Of a stretch of DNA of 64,000 nt, positions 26,941 to 36,428 are shown piece by piece (positions within the stretch are counted from its first letter, which is position 1; each line of letters opens with the position of its first letter). Both the position numbers and the translations under genes were made by a program. The DNA lies in assembly GCF_004353185.1 (NCBI RefSeq), contig NZ_SMUS01000002.1:1-64000 (forward strand), read 5' to 3'. The notes beneath the pieces are model-generated. The model saw only the letters and a program-made list of their open reading frames with translations, did not search any database and was not told where the DNA came from. The DNA is from Clostridium cuniculi. Lineage in GTDB: Bacteria > Bacillota > Clostridia > Clostridiales > Clostridiaceae.

Positions 26941-29802
26941 TTATTTTTTCTTCTTTTTACTTGATAATAGCATACCAGCAGCTATAGTAACTACACCAAT
27001 ATAACCTATTATACTTTCTTTTCCTGTCTTAGGCAGATCATTATCATCTGAATTTTCTGTAGTTATTTGATTATTTGCATCACCTGAAGCGTTTTGATTT
27101 CCTGAAGTATTTTCATCACCTGATATATTTTCATCGCCAGGATTATTTTCATCTCCTGGAGTGTTTTCGTCTCCTGGTGTATTCTCATCTCCTGGTGTAT
27201 TTCCATCGCCAGGATTATTTTCATCTCCCGGTGTATTCTCATCCCCTGGTGTATTTCCATCGCCAGGATTATTTTCATCTCCCGGTGTATTCTCATCCCC
27301 TGGTGTATTTCCATCGCCAGGATTATTTTCATCTCCCGGTGTATTCTCATCTCCTGGTGTATTTTCATCTCCTGGAGCATTTTCACCTTCATCTTTAGAT
27401 ATAACTTCTTCTAGTTTAGCTTCGAATAAACTTGCATTTTCTAAATCATTTGGTATTTTTATTTCTATATAAGCTTCATCAATTGCTTCATTTTTAATAG
27501 CTTTTATAATCCTAGATATAAAAGATGTATTTTTAACTTTTATTTTATAAACTGTAAAGTTTCCATCTATATATTTTTCTTCTAATACCCCATCTAACTT
27601 CTTAATATCATTTAAAAATTCACTAAACTTTTCTAAAGATACATCTTGTACTTCCATTTCTAATGGAGAATCAATTTCCCCAGAACCTGATATAGGAGTA
27701 ACAATATTAGTGTCTATAATATCTTTAACAAAATTCACTACATTTTCTTCATATTCTTCTATATTTATAGTAACACTATCAAATTTATTACTTCCATCAA
27801 TAGTTTTTGCTGTTATAGTTACTTGTCCCTTTGCTTTAGCTATTACTTTAACATCATTTCCTATAACTTCTATTGATGCTATATTTTCATCACTTGTTAT
27901 CCATTCTATATCTCTTATTTCTGCTTCTTCATCTATAGTTGCAGTTAAGACTTTATTAGCTCCTACATATAAGCTATTAATCTTATTATCTATAGTTATA
28001 TTTTGTGCTAATACAACATCTTTTTTTACAGTTACTTTTATTGTTTTTGTAGCTTCTCCACCATTACTATCTTTAACTTTGTATGTAACTCTATATTCTC
28101 CTGGAGTTTTTACATCAACAGTATTTTCTACAACTTCTATTTCAGTTATACTTTCATCTTCTTTATCAGTTGCAGTTACTCCAATTAATGGATCAAAAGT
28201 TTCTCCAACCTTTATAATTTTATCTTCAGCATTTATTACTGGCGGTTCATTTACAATTACTGTTATTGTCTTCGTAGAGCTTGCTCCCTGACTATCTGTT
28301 ATGCTATATGTAACTTGATATTCGCCTGATTGACTTGTAATAACTTCGTTTCTTATAACCTTTATATCATTAGTTAAATCATTATCTTCAACATCTGTTG
28401 CTGTTACTCCATTTAGTGGATCAAACTCTTCTCCTAATTGTATTATTAAGTCACTAGCATTTATTACTGGAATACTGTTTATTGAAGATGATTTCGGATT
28501 TACAACAACTATGCTCTGAGCTCTAGTTGTTTTGTTTCCGCTATCTGTAGCACTGTATACAACCTTATACACACCTGCTATATTTGTATTTACATTACTT
28601 TCAACAACTAATTCTATATCATCATCTTCATCTTCTACAGTAACATTTTTCTTTGGATCAAAACTATCCCCCACTGTTAAAGTATGGTCTGTAACACCTT
28701 TTATTATCGGTGCTTTATTACCTTTTACATTTAATGTTATAGTTTTAACTGTTGTTCTACCACGGCTATCAGTAGCTGTATATGTAATATTATATTGACT
28801 ATTTTCTTCTGGGTCTAAGTTAACTTCCTTATCTGATGTAACCTTAACCTCTACTTCATTTCCATTAATATCTACAGCCTTAACTCCAGCCATTAAATCA
28901 AATGCTTCTCCTGCATTTATAGTAACATCTTCTAATTCTCTTCCATCTTTAGTGATAGTAGGCCCTTCAATTACTGCATTAACTTTAACTTGTACATTTA
29001 AAGTCTCTGATTTACCTCCAAGATCATCTATTGCTGTAATATACAAATCATAGATTCCTTCTTCAGTTCCCTTAAACTCTTTTATTACTTTATCATTTGA
29101 ATCCTTAACTTCTAAAGTTATTCCATCATTCTCTTTATCTTCTATTACTAATCCTTTTTCTTGTAAACTATCTGCTGTTAATTGAAGTGTTTCTCCCTCG
29201 CTAATTTCTATGTAAGAATCACTATTCATTTCTATAGTAGGATTTGTATTTAAAGTTAATTCTGTGTTATTAACAGTTACATCTTTAACGTACTCTTTAT
29301 TTGTATTACTTACATATTTATATTCAGTACCTTCTTCATTTGTTATATTATATCTTCTTGATTCATTGTTAGAATCTGCTACTATATCTAATTCAAAAAC
29401 TTCAACTTCATTACCATTCTTAGGTATTGAGTCTTGAGATGTTATTAAAACATCTATTGTATTTGTTTCTTTATTATAGGTATAATCTGTTAATATTTTA
29501 TCTGAATTATTCTGATTTATTAAATCTTTTATTATAGGAGTACCATTTTCCTCTTTTAAAACTACTCCATCTAACTTTAAACTAAATTGAAGAGCTTTCG
29601 GAATATCTTCTATATTATCTAAGGATACTTTAACTGTATCAGAGTCTACTTTTTCCACATCTAATATAAAGTTATTTTCTGTACTTTCAGAATTATTCGT
29701 TATAATTTTGGGTGCCGCATAAGCTATTGCAGCAGTTGAAGTTACTGCTAATGTATATGCTAAAGCCGTTTTTACAGCTGGCTTTACCTTATTCTTTTTC
29801 AT
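26941..29802 (-). CDS. LPXTG-anchored multi-Ig surface protein with a cohesin-like N-terminal domain
   Basis: A 953-residue exported wall protein. A signal peptide (about residues 1-29) precedes a domain at about 40-170 whose strand pattern (VKVSLDNI, ALQFSLKLDG, VLITSQDSIP, EVEVFELDIVA) resembles cohesin folds. Four to five DUF5011/HYR-like Ig modules follow, each with the (D/T)PxxGVxAxDxED and YxVTYxVxDSxG pattern, then a BIG_2-like domain (LYVGANKVLTATI; TSDENIASI), an alpha/beta segment, and a PGDEN-rich stalk. Sortase motif LPKTG is at 923-927, then a hydrophobic helix and KKKKK. GGAGAT precedes the ATG. It follows the M60 protease gene by 80 bp and could hold that enzyme on the wall. 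The cohesin call is by eye only. Confidence 0.75.
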   Translation of the reverse strand: MKKNKVKPAVKTALAYTLAVTSTAAIAYAAPKIITNNSESTENNFILDVEKVDSDTVKVSLDNIEDIPKALQFSLKLDGVVLKEENGTPIIKDLINQNNSDKILTDYTYNKETNTIDVLITSQDSIPKNGNEVEVFELDIVADSNNESRRYNITNEEGTEYKYVSNTNKEYVKDVTVNNTELTLNTNPTIEMNSDSYIEISEGETLQLTADSLQEKGLVIEDKENDGITLEVKDSNDKVIKEFKGTEEGIYDLYITAIDDLGGKSETLNVQVKVNAVIEGPTITKDGRELEDVTINAGEAFDLMAGVKAVDINGNEVEVKVTSDKEVNLDPEENSQYNITYTATDSRGRTTVKTITLNVKGNKAPIIKGVTDHTLTVGDSFDPKKNVTVEDEDDDIELVVESNVNTNIAGVYKVVYSATDSGNKTTRAQSIVVVNPKSSSINSIPVINASDLIIQLGEEFDPLNGVTATDVEDNDLTNDIKVIRNEVITSQSGEYQVTYSITDSQGASSTKTITVIVNEPPVINAEDKIIKVGETFDPLIGVTATDKEDESITEIEVVENTVDVKTPGEYRVTYKVKDSNGGEATKTIKVTVKKDVVLAQNITIDNKINSLYVGANKVLTATIDEEAEIRDIEWITSDENIASIEVIGNDVKVIAKAKGQVTITAKTIDGSNKFDSVTINIEEYEENVVNFVKDIIDTNIVTPISGSGEIDSPLEMEVQDVSLEKFSEFLNDIKKLDGVLEEKYIDGNFTVYKIKVKNTSFISRIIKAIKNEAIDEAYIEIKIPNDLENASLFEAKLEEVISKDEGENAPGDENTPGDENTPGDENNPGDGNTPGDENTPGDENNPGDGNTPGDENTPGDENNPGDGNTPGDENTPGDENTPGDENNPGDENISGDENTSGNQNASGDANNQITTENSDDNDLPKTGKESIIGYIGVVTIAAGMLLSSKKKKK
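27130..27375. repeat. 54-bp tandem repeat encoding the PGDEN stalk
   Basis: A 54-bp unit, encoding PGDENTPGDENNPGDGNT, is repeated in tandem. The copies at about 27197-27250 and 27251-27304 are identical, and the flanking copies are slightly diverged. It sits in the wall-spanning region before LPKTG and is probably length-variable by slippage or recombination. Confidence 0.9.
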
Positions 29803-29827
29803 AATCTATCTCCTTTCTTACTTTATG

Positions 29828-29853
29828 GAGGTTATCTCAAAAGAGATAACCTC
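29828..29853. repeat. Perfect palindrome between the two surface-protein genes
   Basis: GAGGTTATCTC (29828-29838) and GAGATAACCTC (29843-29853) around AAAA. T-runs follow only on the plus strand, where no gene needs them. On the minus strand it could be an mRNA-stabilising or partial-termination hairpin between the protease and the surface protein, or a protein-binding palindrome. Confidence 0.55.
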
Positions 29854-29882
29854 TTTTAAATCAAAATATTATCACTATAAAT

Positions 29883-32800
29883 TTACTTTCTATTATTGAA
29901 TACATTTTGAATAATATCACTACCAATTTCTACAACTTCATTAAAAGAATTTGACAATACTTTCGCTTTTGAGTTGTTTAATTCTATTAATGGTAGTTCA
30001 CTTAAGTCTTCAGGTAAATCAACTAAGAATGTATCACTTACTAATCTTTGACCTACAGGTGCATTGTTACTATCTAGCTTATTATATCTATAAAGCTCAG
30101 CCTTTATCTTAGTACCTTCGATATTTCCACTTTCTTTTTGTTGCTCTGGAGTTATCCAATATAACCAATTTCCTTCAGCAACTTCACCAAGTTCTGAATC
30201 CTCTGGTAATGTTGCTAATAAAACTGCTTGCGCATTTAAAGCAAAGTTTTCATCATTCTCATTTATTACTAAAGGTACATTAAATGCTGGATCTCCCTTA
30301 TATTCACCAGTAACTATTATAGAACCAGCTGGTATAGTTTTTCCTTCTGCATAAGTATAATCTGTCTTTAAAATACCTACACCATTTTCATAAACTTTAT
30401 CACCATTATCTATACCTATTTCTATGTTATCTCCAGTTGGTCCTAATATATCAATTTCTGCTATAGATATAGCGCTAGCTCCCTTAGCTACTAACTTAAC
30501 ATACTGTGCATCATATGCCCATAATTGATTATTTAAGCTACTTCCTGTCTCATTGAAATAAATTGTATTTTCCTTAGTAGTATCAAATTCCCCTGAATGA
30601 GCTTTAGACCAAGTATTTCCATCCTTACTTACCCAAACTTCATATTTACTTATTGGTGAATATGCAGTATCTGAAGTTTTGCTAAATAAACTCTTTAATG
30701 AGAATTTCTTTGTAGTCGCTTCTCCTGGATTGTATTTTAGTCCTACAACAGATTTAGAATCTCCTAAATCAATAGTTACATATGGATCTCCTGAAACAAC
30801 TGTACCATTACTATTAGTTGCTTTTGATGCTGTATAAATTGTTGATGGATCATTATCACTTATCTTTTTAATTTCTCCATCTTGAGCTTGTCCATGTCCT
30901 GAATTTTCATCAGCTACATCATTATCACTTCTTGTGTTAGTATCAAATACCCAATTAGTTTCAGATATACTTCCATCATGATTTACTTTTATGCTACCAA
31001 TAGTAGTTTCCTCAGTAACATTTAAATTATAGTCATAAGCTCTGACTTTATATTCAAATGCTCTATTATTTACAGTATCTATAACATCTATATAATTAGT
31101 TAATCCATTTTCTCCATCTTTATCTCTTTCCACGAATCCAACTACTACTTCTTTAGTACCTGTTGATGTTGCCTCTTTTCTTATTATTTCATAACCTAAA
31201 ATCTTATCTGAATCCTTTGTTACACTTAAAGTTAATGGAACTTCCTTTTGATTTAAATAAGATCTATCACTTAGTGTATTTCCATTTTTATCGCTACCAA
31301 AACTTGCTGTTACCTTAGTATCTGAAGCCATAGTTATTGAATTAATATCATTTCCAGCTGCTAATCTAATTCTTCTTGCTTCATCATTTAAGTAATAAAT
31401 AGCTTTATCTTCTTTTGGATAGTTCTTTGCATCTAAATATTCATTAGTCTTAGGACTAGCTACTAATCCCCATCTTTCAAAGAATTCTCTTAGGTCTTTC
31501 TGTACCGCATCTGATGCTCTCATTATAAATGTTTGAGCTGTTGAGTCATATCCCTTTTCAGTTGTAGCCGTTCCTTTTAATCTTGTTTCTCTATATAATT
31601 TAGCAAAGAATGTATCATTTTCTAAATTATTATCTGAATTAACCTCTAACATATTATAAGTATAGTCATTATCATATGCTAAATGTAATTGCCAGAACAT
31701 TCCTAATCTAGTAAATAAGTCACTAGCTAAACCTACACTATTAGAAGTTACTTTATCATACATTTTTTCATATACTCCAGATCCTTCTAATCTAGATTCA
31801 CTTATATCATTAAATGTTTGTGTTATAAGTGCTAATATATTGTTAGTTGTTTCTGTATACGTCAATCCTGGTCTATCATGAACATGTCCAATCTCGTGAG
31901 ATATTCCCCATCCAAATAAACTTCCTTCAGACGAATTTATTAAGTTTCCATTTGAATCGAATTTGAATGGAATTCCTTTCATTGTATCAGCAATAGAACC
32001 ATATCCTATACCAACATGGTGTGATGATGCATACATAAATGCTCCAGTAAACATTCTTTGATATTTAATGTTCATACGATTCTTAGGTGCTCTATTTTCA
32101 TTATAATATTGAGTTTCACTCTTTCCATCAAGAACCTCTAAAGCAGTATTAGTTATTTTACCGTCACCATCAAAATCTATTGCTTCTTCAAGTAAACCTT
32201 GTTGTGAATAAGAAATCTTCATTAATTGTTCCCAAGCAAGTAATGTATTATAAAGTCTATCTACTTGAGCATCTTCATCTCCAACTAATCCACTTTCTAT
32301 TCCTTTAAGCACTTGATCAGCAGCAAGAGAAAGCATAATTCTTTCTCCTTCTATATCTGTAGCATTTAATATAGAAGTTTCTGGATCATAAGTATAAATA
32401 TTATTAGAATTATCTTCTATAGTAGCGCTATCAGGATATCTATCAGGTAAAGAGCTTACATAGCTTTTTAACTCTCTAATATAAGTTCTTATAGCTTCTT
32501 TAACTTCATCTTCTTTAGCTTCATTATCTATAATATTATTCACATTTAAATGTGGTATTTCTATTCCTCCACTTACTCTTACTTTAAATGTATTACTTTC
32601 TGCAAATCCGCTCTTAAGACCTATATATAAATTTCCACCTTTTTCATAGTTCATATCAAAACCAGTTTCAGGTATTTCAATTTCATTTTTTCCTATCTTT
32701 AATTCTTTTATTACTTTATATGCAGTACCACTTTCAGCATTAAATTGAGTTAATACTAAATCAAATTTTGTATCACTTCTATCAGGACTAGCTATATATA

Positions 32801-35800
32801 TAGTAACCTTATCCCCTGGTTTTACTGCCACACCTAGTGATTGATAGTTATTTGTCTGACCTATAGTATTTTGAGCTCCTATATTATGTATTGTTGAGTC
32901 TAGAGTTATTATTTCATCTTGTAATGAAACTTCATTTAATAAATCTTGAGCTCTCTGTAAATTCTTTAATATTTCCTCTTTATTTGGATGATATTCAAGA
33001 TTTATTGGATCTATTGTATTTGCCCTCTTAGTAAGCTCATCTACTCTTTCTTGAGTCACACCATCATTTAAAGATAACTTTAAATCATCGGCAAATAAAT
33101 TATCTACATCATTTTCTAAGCTATCATATTTATAGAACTTAATTTCAGATATACTTACTTTACCTGAACCTGATCCAGGATATACAGATATATTTGCTTG
33201 TACTTGTTTAGCTGTTATAGGCTCCGCTAATTTTAGTGTTACTACTTTGCTATTATTACTTAAGCTTACTGTAGCATCTTTATATTCCCATTTTCCTGTT
33301 TCTTTATTTAAGAATCCTATATTCGCATTATATGGCCATGAATCTATATCTAATCTTGTTATTACCTTTATAGTATCAATTGTATATTCTTGATCAAATG
33401 TTATTATAGGACCATTTTTTCCATAAACAGATGTATCCCATCCATTCCAAGTCCATGCTGTAGAATAGTCATTATCTACAACCGCATCAGTATCATCATA
33501 AGTTCCTCCGTTGAATTGAACCTTTTCTATGTGATTAGTTAATTCATTTGTTCCATTTGATGTATTTATAAGGTTATAGTTAGTTGTTACTGGTGCTACT
33601 AACTTAGCAGTAGATCCTATATAAACTTGTGATAAGCCACCTGTTCCATGGTGATTTGTTGCTGTCATCATAATTTCATAACTAGTTGTATCTTCTAACC
33701 CTGTTATTGTATATGATGTAGCCCTTATAAAATCTGAACTATCAGTATCCCCTGCTGGTAAATTAGAAACTCCTGTTGGAATATTATCATCTAAATCAGA
33801 ATCTGTATATTTTTCCCCATTATCATTTGCTTTTAACCATTGTTGAGTTCCAACTTTTCTATAATATAATTCATAATCTTTTGCTTTTGCATGTGCCTTC
33901 CAAGAAACTGTAAGTTGTTTATATCCACCTTTTACAGTTATTCCTTCTGGACCTTCAGGTGCTGTTTCTGGTATTACTTGAACCTCTATTATAGAGTCAG
34001 CTCCAAAGTTACTTCCATTATCTCCTGATGCACTTTCACTTAACTTTCCTGTAGTAGAATCCCAAGCTTGTGGTTGATAATTTGAATCAACATTATCTGG
34101 TTTACCATCTTTGTCATTTGAATTATTTGTTAAATTTGTATCTCCTGTTGTAGCAGTGCTATATCCATCTTGTTCGTCCTTATATCCACTCTTCCATTCT
34201 CCTGAAAGTGATTGAATACTAATTCTGTAAATTCCATAAGCATCTACTTTTTCTACTCTTAGAGAGTTTTCAGTTGTTTTATATGTACTTGTACTTACTA
34301 CTTGATTATTATTATTTAATTTTTCAACCTTTATTTCATATCCAGTTACATTTACTTCCTGTTCCCAACCTATAGTCATAGATTCTTGTCCAACTTGAGT
34401 TGTACTTGTAAATTTATTTATAACTGGTATATTCATTTTAGGTTTTGGCATTTCTTTATAAACATTATTTAAAAACTCAACTTTTGCTATTTCAGTTAAA
34501 TTCTTATTGCTTCTGCTGCCAGTAACTCTTATATTAATTTGACTTACTGCAACTTGTTTTCCTAAATCTATTTTTATAGTATCCATCTCTTTACCATCAG
34601 TAGTTCTTGTTATAGATTTAGTTACATTAGAATCATTAAACTTAACAGTTAAATCTTGTCCACTTTCACCTGCTCCAGGTATAACAATCTCTCCACTTGA
34701 TGGTGCATTTTCACTTGGAGCTTGTATAACAATCTCTTCAATTGCAGTTGAACTTCTTGCTTTACCCGATAAATCCATAGGTATTTCTATAGGATTAGCC
34801 TCATTTATTTCACTTGTAGATTGTAATGATACTATAGAGCTTTCATTTTTTAATATATTTTTAATATCTCCAGTTACTGTTACTTTTTCATTATCTACAT
34901 TTATACTAATGTTATCAGGATTTATTATAGGATCTGTATCAACTATAACTGGATCATTTTTAGTTTTATTTATATTTTGATGAACATAGCTTAAATCAGT
35001 TATATCTACTTTACCATCTCTATTTAAATCAAATTTCTCATCTGAAGATTTACTTTTTATAGCACTCTTTAGAGTTTCATAATCCTCTTTAGTTACTGAA
35101 CCATCTGAATTAAAATCTCCTGATATTAGAATACCTGGATAGTACTCACTACTACCATCCTCTAACTCTATTTTCTTTTCATTAGTCCCTAATAAAATTC
35201 TTTTAGATGAATTTTCAATTTCTATATCGTTGATATTTACAGTCTGATATCCACTACCTGATATTTCAATTGAATATGTTCCTAATTCAAGATTTTCAAA
35301 AGTTAAATGATAAAAATTTAACTCTGTTGCTCCTTCATCTAATTTATTTCTACTATAATCTAAAGCCTCCAAATTATAAGTTATATTACTATTATCTAAA
35401 TTTCCACTTGTAACATCTGAACCTAACTTAACAGTTTTACTTTGTCCATCTTTAGTTATTTTTATAGATATATCTGTTTTTTCTGAGTTTGCAACTTTTA
35501 TAGGACTATCAAAATTAATATCTAATTCTAATTTTCCTGTTACTTCATATTGTTCTGAACTTTGTGATTCATCAACATTTTCATCTTCTATTTCTGTTGT
35601 TTCACTACTTTTTTCTGCTTCATTTTCGGTATTTTTTTGTTCTTCATTTATAACAGTACCCTGAGAAGTTTCACTATTTGCTTCATTATTAATACTATCA
35701 GTAATAGATTCACTATTTTCTTCAGATATACCCTCTTGAGTATTTGTTATTTCATTTACTATTGAATCGGAATTATTATCATCTAAATTTCCAAAAACAA

Positions 35801-35918
35801 CTTCATTTACCTTATCAATCTCTTGATTACTAGTTTTAGTTTCTGCAAATGTAACACCTTGTACTTGACTTGTAATCAAAGCTACTGCTAACATAGCTGA
35901 TATTTTTCTTCGATTCAT
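29883..35918 (-). CDS. Secreted M60-family zinc metallopeptidase with dockerin-like and CBM32 modules
   Basis: A 2011-residue extracellular mucin-type protease. A signal peptide (1-25) and an acidic Ser/Asn/Glu-rich linker to about 133 are followed by a beta domain. A dockerin-like calcium pair lies at D268-x-N-x-D-G and D297-x-N-x-D-G. Next come a discoidin-like region, two FN3-like domains (about 500-780), a CBM32/F5-8C domain (about 790-915), and the M60 core. The zinc site is His1341-Glu1342-His1345 (HEIGH), and the third ligand is probably Glu1356 (TETTNN). A C-terminal F5/8C-like domain (about 1690-1850) binds glycans. There is no LPXTG. It resembles ZmpA/ZmpB-type O-glycopeptidases that cut glycosylated mucins. 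It precedes the anchored surface protein and may be held by it. Confidence 0.88.
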   Translation of the reverse strand: MNRRKISAMLAVALITSQVQGVTFAETKTSNQEIDKVNEVVFGNLDDNNSDSIVNEITNTQEGISEENSESITDSINNEANSETSQGTVINEEQKNTENEAEKSSETTEIEDENVDESQSSEQYEVTGKLELDINFDSPIKVANSEKTDISIKITKDGQSKTVKLGSDVTSGNLDNSNITYNLEALDYSRNKLDEGATELNFYHLTFENLELGTYSIEISGSGYQTVNINDIEIENSSKRILLGTNEKKIELEDGSSEYYPGILISGDFNSDGSVTKEDYETLKSAIKSKSSDEKFDLNRDGKVDITDLSYVHQNINKTKNDPVIVDTDPIINPDNISINVDNEKVTVTGDIKNILKNESSIVSLQSTSEINEANPIEIPMDLSGKARSSTAIEEIVIQAPSENAPSSGEIVIPGAGESGQDLTVKFNDSNVTKSITRTTDGKEMDTIKIDLGKQVAVSQINIRVTGSRSNKNLTEIAKVEFLNNVYKEMPKPKMNIPVINKFTSTTQVGQESMTIGWEQEVNVTGYEIKVEKLNNNNQVVSTSTYKTTENSLRVEKVDAYGIYRISIQSLSGEWKSGYKDEQDGYSTATTGDTNLTNNSNDKDGKPDNVDSNYQPQAWDSTTGKLSESASGDNGSNFGADSIIEVQVIPETAPEGPEGITVKGGYKQLTVSWKAHAKAKDYELYYRKVGTQQWLKANDNGEKYTDSDLDDNIPTGVSNLPAGDTDSSDFIRATSYTITGLEDTTSYEIMMTATNHHGTGGLSQVYIGSTAKLVAPVTTNYNLINTSNGTNELTNHIEKVQFNGGTYDDTDAVVDNDYSTAWTWNGWDTSVYGKNGPIITFDQEYTIDTIKVITRLDIDSWPYNANIGFLNKETGKWEYKDATVSLSNNSKVVTLKLAEPITAKQVQANISVYPGSGSGKVSISEIKFYKYDSLENDVDNLFADDLKLSLNDGVTQERVDELTKRANTIDPINLEYHPNKEEILKNLQRAQDLLNEVSLQDEIITLDSTIHNIGAQNTIGQTNNYQSLGVAVKPGDKVTIYIASPDRSDTKFDLVLTQFNAESGTAYKVIKELKIGKNEIEIPETGFDMNYEKGGNLYIGLKSGFAESNTFKVRVSGGIEIPHLNVNNIIDNEAKEDEVKEAIRTYIRELKSYVSSLPDRYPDSATIEDNSNNIYTYDPETSILNATDIEGERIMLSLAADQVLKGIESGLVGDEDAQVDRLYNTLLAWEQLMKISYSQQGLLEEAIDFDGDGKITNTALEVLDGKSETQYYNENRAPKNRMNIKYQRMFTGAFMYASSHHVGIGYGSIADTMKGIPFKFDSNGNLINSSEGSLFGWGISHEIGHVHDRPGLTYTETTNNILALITQTFNDISESRLEGSGVYEKMYDKVTSNSVGLASDLFTRLGMFWQLHLAYDNDYTYNMLEVNSDNNLENDTFFAKLYRETRLKGTATTEKGYDSTAQTFIMRASDAVQKDLREFFERWGLVASPKTNEYLDAKNYPKEDKAIYYLNDEARRIRLAAGNDINSITMASDTKVTASFGSDKNGNTLSDRSYLNQKEVPLTLSVTKDSDKILGYEIIRKEATSTGTKEVVVGFVERDKDGENGLTNYIDVIDTVNNRAFEYKVRAYDYNLNVTEETTIGSIKVNHDGSISETNWVFDTNTRSDNDVADENSGHGQAQDGEIKKISDNDPSTIYTASKATNSNGTVVSGDPYVTIDLGDSKSVVGLKYNPGEATTKKFSLKSLFSKTSDTAYSPISKYEVWVSKDGNTWSKAHSGEFDTTKENTIYFNETGSSLNNQLWAYDAQYVKLVAKGASAISIAEIDILGPTGDNIEIGIDNGDKVYENGVGILKTDYTYAEGKTIPAGSIIVTGEYKGDPAFNVPLVINENDENFALNAQAVLLATLPEDSELGEVAEGNWLYWITPEQQKESGNIEGTKIKAELYRYNKLDSNNAPVGQRLVSDTFLVDLPEDLSELPLIELNNSKAKVLSNSFNEVVEIGSDIIQNVFNNRK

Positions 35919-36428
35919 ATTTATCCTCCTTTATATACTTTTTTCTGCATAAAATATACCACATCCTACTTTTATTTTTCAATATTCTTAAATATTGTTA
36001 AATAATTTTTTTATTTTTATAAATTTAATATGATTTTAAATTATTTTTAATAAAAAAAAATATATATTTTTCATTTTTTAACAAATATATTAACTTTATT
36101 TTTTCATTTTATTAATCTCGAAAATTTCTTAAATATACCTATATTTATTTTAAAAATATTTTTGAATATTATCTAACTTTTTAATATATATCATTATAAA
36201 ATTATCAAGATATTTTTACTGTTCTATAATTAAGAGCAAAAAAAATGATAAGACCTATGCCCTCATAAGCCTTACCATCTTTAATATATACGTTAATATA
36301 TATTATTCATTATTGTTGAAAATGTTAAAGAATCCCCAAATAAACTTCTATGGTGGTAAAAGTATAAAATAGTTCAGAATTCCCTTATTTCAATTATACA
36401 TGTTAATTTAGTAGTATCAACAATTATT
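35919..36428. other. AT-rich intergenic region between the protease and scrB
   Basis: No gene was seen. The strip 35990-36235 is nearly pure A/T and presumably holds the M60 gene promoter and spacer. The strong terminator repeat is at 36238-36290. The 36300-36428 segment after scrB is not explained. Confidence 0.6.
36238..36290 (-). terminator. Terminator downstream of scrB (repeat copy 2)
   Basis: This is nearly identical to 26827-26880 over about 50 bp, with the same GATAAG stem (one pair is weakened by a T-to-C change) and a T-run on the minus strand. It lies 140 bp past the scrB stop. Confidence 0.75.

Noticed and set aside
27075..27470. Long open frames on both strands over the PGDEN region, and a CRISPR-like repeat pattern
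   Set aside because: They come from the 54-bp in-frame tandem repeat. There are no unique spacers and no cas genes, and the minus-strand frame encodes a normal wall stalk.
29828..29853. The palindrome as the terminator of the M60 protease gene
   Set aside because: No T-run follows on the minus strand, so it is not a normal terminator for that gene. It is listed as an unexplained palindrome.
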